From an uncultured bacterium (GTDB lineage Bacteria > Actinomycetota > Coriobacteriia > Coriobacteriales > Coriobacteriaceae), in the NCBI GenBank assembly GCA_905215445.1, contig CAJMPZ010000034.1:1-25039 (forward strand): a stretch of DNA of 25,039 nt, given 5' to 3'. Both the position numbers and the translations under genes were made by a program. The notes beneath the pieces were generated by a model. The model was not told the origin of the DNA. It was given only the letters and a program-made list of their open reading frames with translations, and searched no databases. Positions 22,315-25,039 of this stretch are shown piece by piece (positions within the stretch are counted from its first letter, which is position 1; every line of letters starts with the position of its first letter).

Positions 22315-23235
22315 CTATGCCTTCGTGTTGGCGCGCGACAGATCGCGGTGGGAGATGCTCACGTGATACTGGGCGCCTTCCAGGTAACGGGCCGTGGCCT
22401 CGGCAATGGCGACGCTACGGTGCTGTCCGCCCGTGCAGCCGATGGCGATAGAAAGCTGCGGTTTACCCTCCGCGATATAGCCCGGCATCACCGTATCGAG
22501 TAGCCGTGTCCAAGCCTTCCAAAACTCCTGCGTCTTGGGATGGTCCAGAACAAAATCCGAGACCTTTTTATCGAGACCGGTCATCGTGCGCATCTCGGGA
22601 TCGTAGAACGGATTGGGCAGGAAGCGGACGTCGATCATAATGTCCGCCTCGACGGGCATGCCGTGCTTAAAGCCAAACGAGAACACATGGACGTCCATGA
22701 GCTGTTGGTCGGACAGTTCGGAAAATGCCATACGTAGCTTGTTGCGCAGCGCAGAGGTGCGCAGACGGCTCGTGTCGATAATCATATCGGCTCGATCGCG
22801 CACGCCCTGCAGCTGAAGGCGCTCGCGCTGAATGGCATCGGCCGTAGTCTCCCCCGGTTTGGCAATGGGATGACGGCGGCGGTTTTCGCTATAACGACGG
22901 ATCAGCACCTCGTCAGAAGCCTCTAGGAACACGATGTCGCAGCTCATCTCGCGTTCTTCGAGCGCGGCGACCGCATCGAGCAACTCGTCAAACAGTCCCT
23001 GGCTACGCAAATCGCAGGTGACGGCGAGATGCCTGCCCACGCCCGTATTGATGCCGACGAGCTCGGCAAGCTGGGCGATCAGACGCGGAGGCAGGTTATC
23101 GATGCAAAAATAGCCCATGTCCTCGAACACGTGCATGGCCTGCGTGCGGCCCGATCCGGACATTCCGGTGATGATGACGATATCGGGGATGCGCTCCGAG
23201 CGCTCCGCCGCATCCATGGCATCTCCCTTTTGCAT
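22315..23235 (-). CDS. rapZ: RNase adapter / nucleotide-binding protein RapZ (YvcJ family)
   Basis: In enterobacteria RapZ senses glucosamine-6-phosphate and guides small RNAs to RNase E; in other phyla the family (YvcJ) is a nucleotide-binding protein of less certain role. The P-loop GMSGSGRT (24-31) has Arg in place of the usual Lys, as I recall for mycobacterial orthologues. FEDMGYFCIDNLPP follows, and the C-terminal domain has GCTGGQHRSVAIAE. Two starts are possible. ATG 23235, six bases after GGGAGG, gives 306 residues; ATG 23217, behind AAGGGAG, gives 300. I use the longer. It is cotranscribed with whiA. The neighbouring amino-sugar gene nanE is suggestive given RapZ's amino-sugar role elsewhere. 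Confidence 0.92.
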   Translation of the reverse strand: MQKGDAMDAAERSERIPDIVIITGMSGSGRTQAMHVFEDMGYFCIDNLPPRLIAQLAELVGINTGVGRHLAVTCDLRSQGLFDELLDAVAALEEREMSCDIVFLEASDEVLIRRYSENRRRHPIAKPGETTADAIQRERLQLQGVRDRADMIIDTSRLRTSALRNKLRMAFSELSDQQLMDVHVFSFGFKHGMPVEADIMIDVRFLPNPFYDPEMRTMTGLDKKVSDFVLDHPKTQEFWKAWTRLLDTVMPGYIAEGKPQLSIAIGCTGGQHRSVAIAEATARYLEGAQYHVSISHRDLSRANTKA

Positions 23236-23247
23236 GTGTTGCCTCCC

Positions 23248-23285
23248 GAAAACAAGCGCGGGACCCAGCAACCCGGATCCCGCGC
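23248..23285 (-). terminator. Terminator-like hairpin between nanE and rapZ
   Basis: On the minus strand GCGCGGGA pairs with TCCCGCGC across a 14-base loop and is followed by TTGTTTT. It would end the nanE transcript. A -10-like TATACT (23304-23309) without a good -35 lies upstream of it, so it might instead sit in the rapZ leader. Confidence 0.6.
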
Positions 23286-23336
23286 GGTCAATTGCCTATA
23301 TTGAGTATACCGCCCCGAGCGGATACGAGGCCTGTC

Positions 23337-24023
23337 TTACGCCTCAAGCGCAGCCTTGAACCAACTCGTAATACTCGTGGGGTGCGTGATGGCGGTGCCG
23401 ACGACAACGGCCCAGGCGCCAGCATCGATCGCGGCGCGAGCCTCCTCGGGCGTATGCACGCGACCCTCGCAAATGATGGGAAGGCCGGGGAATTCCTCAG
23501 TCGCCCGACGCAGGAGCGGCAGGTCAGGGCCATCGGCCATGGTGCAGTCGATGGCGGCAACGCCATGAGAAAGCGTGGTGGATACCAGGTCAAAGCCCAT
23601 ATCAACAGCACGGCGAATATCCTCGATGGTGGCACAATCCGCCATCAGGAGCACACCCTCCTCGTGCAGCGGGCGGAAGGTATCCTCGACCGTCTTGCCA
23701 TCGGGGCGCGGACGATCGGTGGCGTCGATCGCCACGATATCGGCACCGGCAGCAACGCAGGCGCGAGCGTGACGCAGCGTCGGCGTGATGTAAACGCCCT
23801 CGTGCCCATCCTTCCACAGGCCGATGACGGGAACCTCACAGCGACCCTTAATGGCGGCAATGTCGGCAAGGCCCTGGCAGCGAATGGCGGCAGCGCCGCC
23901 GAGCTCGCAAGCGCGAGACATTTGCGCCATGGTCTCGGGCGTACGAAGCGGCTCGCCCATATACGCCTGAACGCTCACGACGAGCTTGCCCTTCAGGGAT
24001 TGAATCAAAGGATCGACGGTCAT
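23337..24023 (-). CDS. nanE: N-acylglucosamine-6-phosphate (ManNAc-6-P) 2-epimerase
   Basis: This 228-residue TIM-barrel enzyme converts N-acetylmannosamine 6-phosphate to N-acetylglucosamine 6-phosphate, a step in sialic acid breakdown. Family features are the N-terminal LKGKLVVSVQAYMGEPLRTPETM, IRCQGLADIAAIK, VIGLWKDG, the phosphate-site DATDRPRPDG, and FDLVSTTLSHGV. The C-terminal VVVGTAITHPTSIT closes the barrel. The ATG at 24023 has AAAGG ten bases upstream. The ROK kinase lies 70 bp upstream and is a natural ManNAc kinase partner. No nanA lyase or sialidase is visible within the window. Confidence 0.93.
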   Translation of the reverse strand: MTVDPLIQSLKGKLVVSVQAYMGEPLRTPETMAQMSRACELGGAAAIRCQGLADIAAIKGRCEVPVIGLWKDGHEGVYITPTLRHARACVAAGADIVAIDATDRPRPDGKTVEDTFRPLHEEGVLLMADCATIEDIRRAVDMGFDLVSTTLSHGVAAIDCTMADGPDLPLLRRATEEFPGLPIICEGRVHTPEEARAAIDAGAWAVVVGTAITHPTSITSWFKAALEA

Positions 24024-24046
24024 AAGGCTGCAACCTTTCTCAGAAC

Positions 24047-24077
24047 AGCCTCCCGAGGCGTGTTGTCTCGGGAGGCT
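24047..24077 (-). promoter_or_regulatory. Intercistronic hairpin between the ROK kinase gene and nanE
   Basis: A perfect 11-bp stem AGCCTCCCGAG/CTCGGGAGGCT with a nine-base loop lies in the 70-bp gap. No T run follows, so it is more likely an mRNA-stabilising or attenuating structure than a full terminator. Confidence 0.5.
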
Positions 24078-24093
24078 CCTACAGCAGATACGT

Positions 24094-25039
24094 TTACTTC
24101 AACGAGGCAAGAAGATGCTCAGCAGCACCGATGAGCGGAGCATCGCCCTCCAGAGAACCGATGAGGATCGGTGTGTTCTGAAGCGGATCGAGCGCCTGGC
24201 TGGCATAGCCCTCGTGCACCGAATCCTTCCACGTCTGCGAACGCCAATCGGGACCTTGGTGAATCACGCCGCCCGAAAGCACGATGACCTCAGGGTCCAG
24301 GATGTTAGCGAGCGAGCCCAAGCTGGCGCCCAGCGCAAAGCCGGCGTCATGGATGACCTCGGTCGCCTTTGCGTCGCCCGCACGGCACAGGTCGTTCACA
24401 TCGCGACCGACCGAAGGACGGCTGGGGTCGACGCGGCCAAAACGCTCATCGTACATTCGACCAATGGATGTGCCCGAAGCAACCGACTCCAGATGGCCGG
24501 AACGCCCGCAGGCGCACGGAATGCCGGCGGCAGCCGAGCACTCGATGTGGCCCATATGGCCAGCAGCACCATGGAAGCCCTGCGTCACGCGGCCGTTCTC
24601 GACATATGCGCCGCCGATGCCCGTACCGATGCCAAGACACAAGACGGAGAACTTGCCCTTGCCGACGCCCCAGTGGGCCTCGCCCAGAGCATGAGCCTGC
24701 ACGTCGCCTACGACGGCAACGGGAAGACCGAGGTCCTCGCGCAGACGCGGCCCCAACTGAACGCCGGACCAGCCGGGCATGATCTCGTTGGCATACGCGA
24801 TGGCGCCCGTCTTGGGATCGACGACGCCAGCGGCACCGATACCGACGCCAAGGACCTCGACATCGGGATTCGCCTCGAGAGCAGCCTTGATGGACGCCTC
24901 GATACGCTGGAAGACGGCCTCGCCGCCCTCCTGGGCCTCGGTAGGAACCTCGGCCTCAAAAACGGGATGGGGCACGCTGCCGTCAGCCGGGTACTCCATG
25001 ATGGCAGTCGCGATCTTAGTTCCGCCGATATCGACAGAG
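24094..25039 (-). CDS. ROK-family sugar kinase, 5' end cut (probable ManNAc kinase)
   Basis: About 315 residues are present and the frame runs off the right edge, where the ROK phosphate motif DIGGTKIATAI is read just inside the window. Only a few N-terminal residues should be missing. The substrate-binding and metal region reads GHMGHIECSAAAGIPCACGRSGHLE. The last cysteine of the usual CxCGxxGC zinc motif is His here. The region normally NDANA reads GDVQA, keeping the catalytic Asp. ROK proteins include glucokinases, NanK kinases and repressors; no N-terminal helix-turn-helix can be present, given how close DIGGTK would lie to the start. Adjacent nanE suggests N-acetylmannosamine as substrate, but glucose or GlcNAc is possible. 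Confidence 0.85.
   Translation of the reverse strand, partial: SVDIGGTKIATAIMEYPADGSVPHPVFEAEVPTEAQEGGEAVFQRIEASIKAALEANPDVEVLGVGIGAAGVVDPKTGAIAYANEIMPGWSGVQLGPRLREDLGLPVAVVGDVQAHALGEAHWGVGKGKFSVLCLGIGTGIGGAYVENGRVTQGFHGAAGHMGHIECSAAAGIPCACGRSGHLESVASGTSIGRMYDERFGRVDPSRPSVGRDVNDLCRAGDAKATEVIHDAGFALGASLGSLANILDPEVIVLSGGVIHQGPDWRSQTWKDSVHEGYASQALDPLQNTPILIGSLEGDAPLIGAAEHLLASLK

Overview
The window looks like chromosomal DNA of a Coriobacteriia gut actinobacterium, most likely Collinsella or a close relative. This rests on the fairly high G+C, the actinobacterial cluster rapZ-whiA-gap-pgk-tpiA-secG, a class III (oxygen-sensitive) ribonucleotide reductase, and protein sequences in the style I associate with Collinsella. 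No database search was possible, so the genus is an inference. Every protein gene and every tRNA I accept is on the minus strand; the long plus-strand reading frames are antisense shadows.

Layout from low to high coordinate (transcription runs right to left). 1-125: unresolved edge. 126-2982: nrdD, an overlapping 42-codon small ORF, and a long leader with a NrdR-type box at its promoter. 2983-3136: a tRNA-Gly/tRNA-Val operon. 3279-5012: a GH13 alpha-glucosidase. 5013-5534: a repeat-rich patch with a palindromic element, 28-bp direct repeats, a truncated tRNA-Gly and two terminators. 5535-5837: a tRNA-Gly/tRNA-Cys/tRNA-Gly array with a terminator after each gene. 5943-9116: a partner-switching pair, a fused STAS-HATPase protein and a PAS/GAF/PP2C phosphatase. 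9176-9265: tRNA-Leu. 9410-9840: two 125-bp nested palindromes of one family. 9857-15801: a complete oligopeptide ABC importer in the order oppA-B-C-D-F. 16092-21185: secG, gpmI, tpiA, pgk and gap. 21379-23235: whiA and rapZ. 23337-25039: nanE and a ROK sugar kinase cut by the window edge.

The genes fit a saccharolytic, peptide-using anaerobe. The glucosidase and nanE/ROK supply hexose phosphates, gap-pgk-tpiA-gpmI is the triose part of glycolysis, Opp imports peptides, and NrdD makes dNTPs without oxygen. RapZ and WhiA lie in their usual cluster, but yvcK, which normally separates them, is absent.

The most unusual content is non-coding. The two palindromes at 9410-9534 and 9716-9840 have identical length and the same nested architecture. 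Their stems differ in sequence yet pair perfectly, while their loops are conserved. That is the pattern expected of a structured RNA or of a palindromic mobile element able to sit in coding frames. A second palindrome type sits beside a broken tRNA-Gly. All three tRNA promoters carry an A/T palindrome directly upstream of the -35 box.
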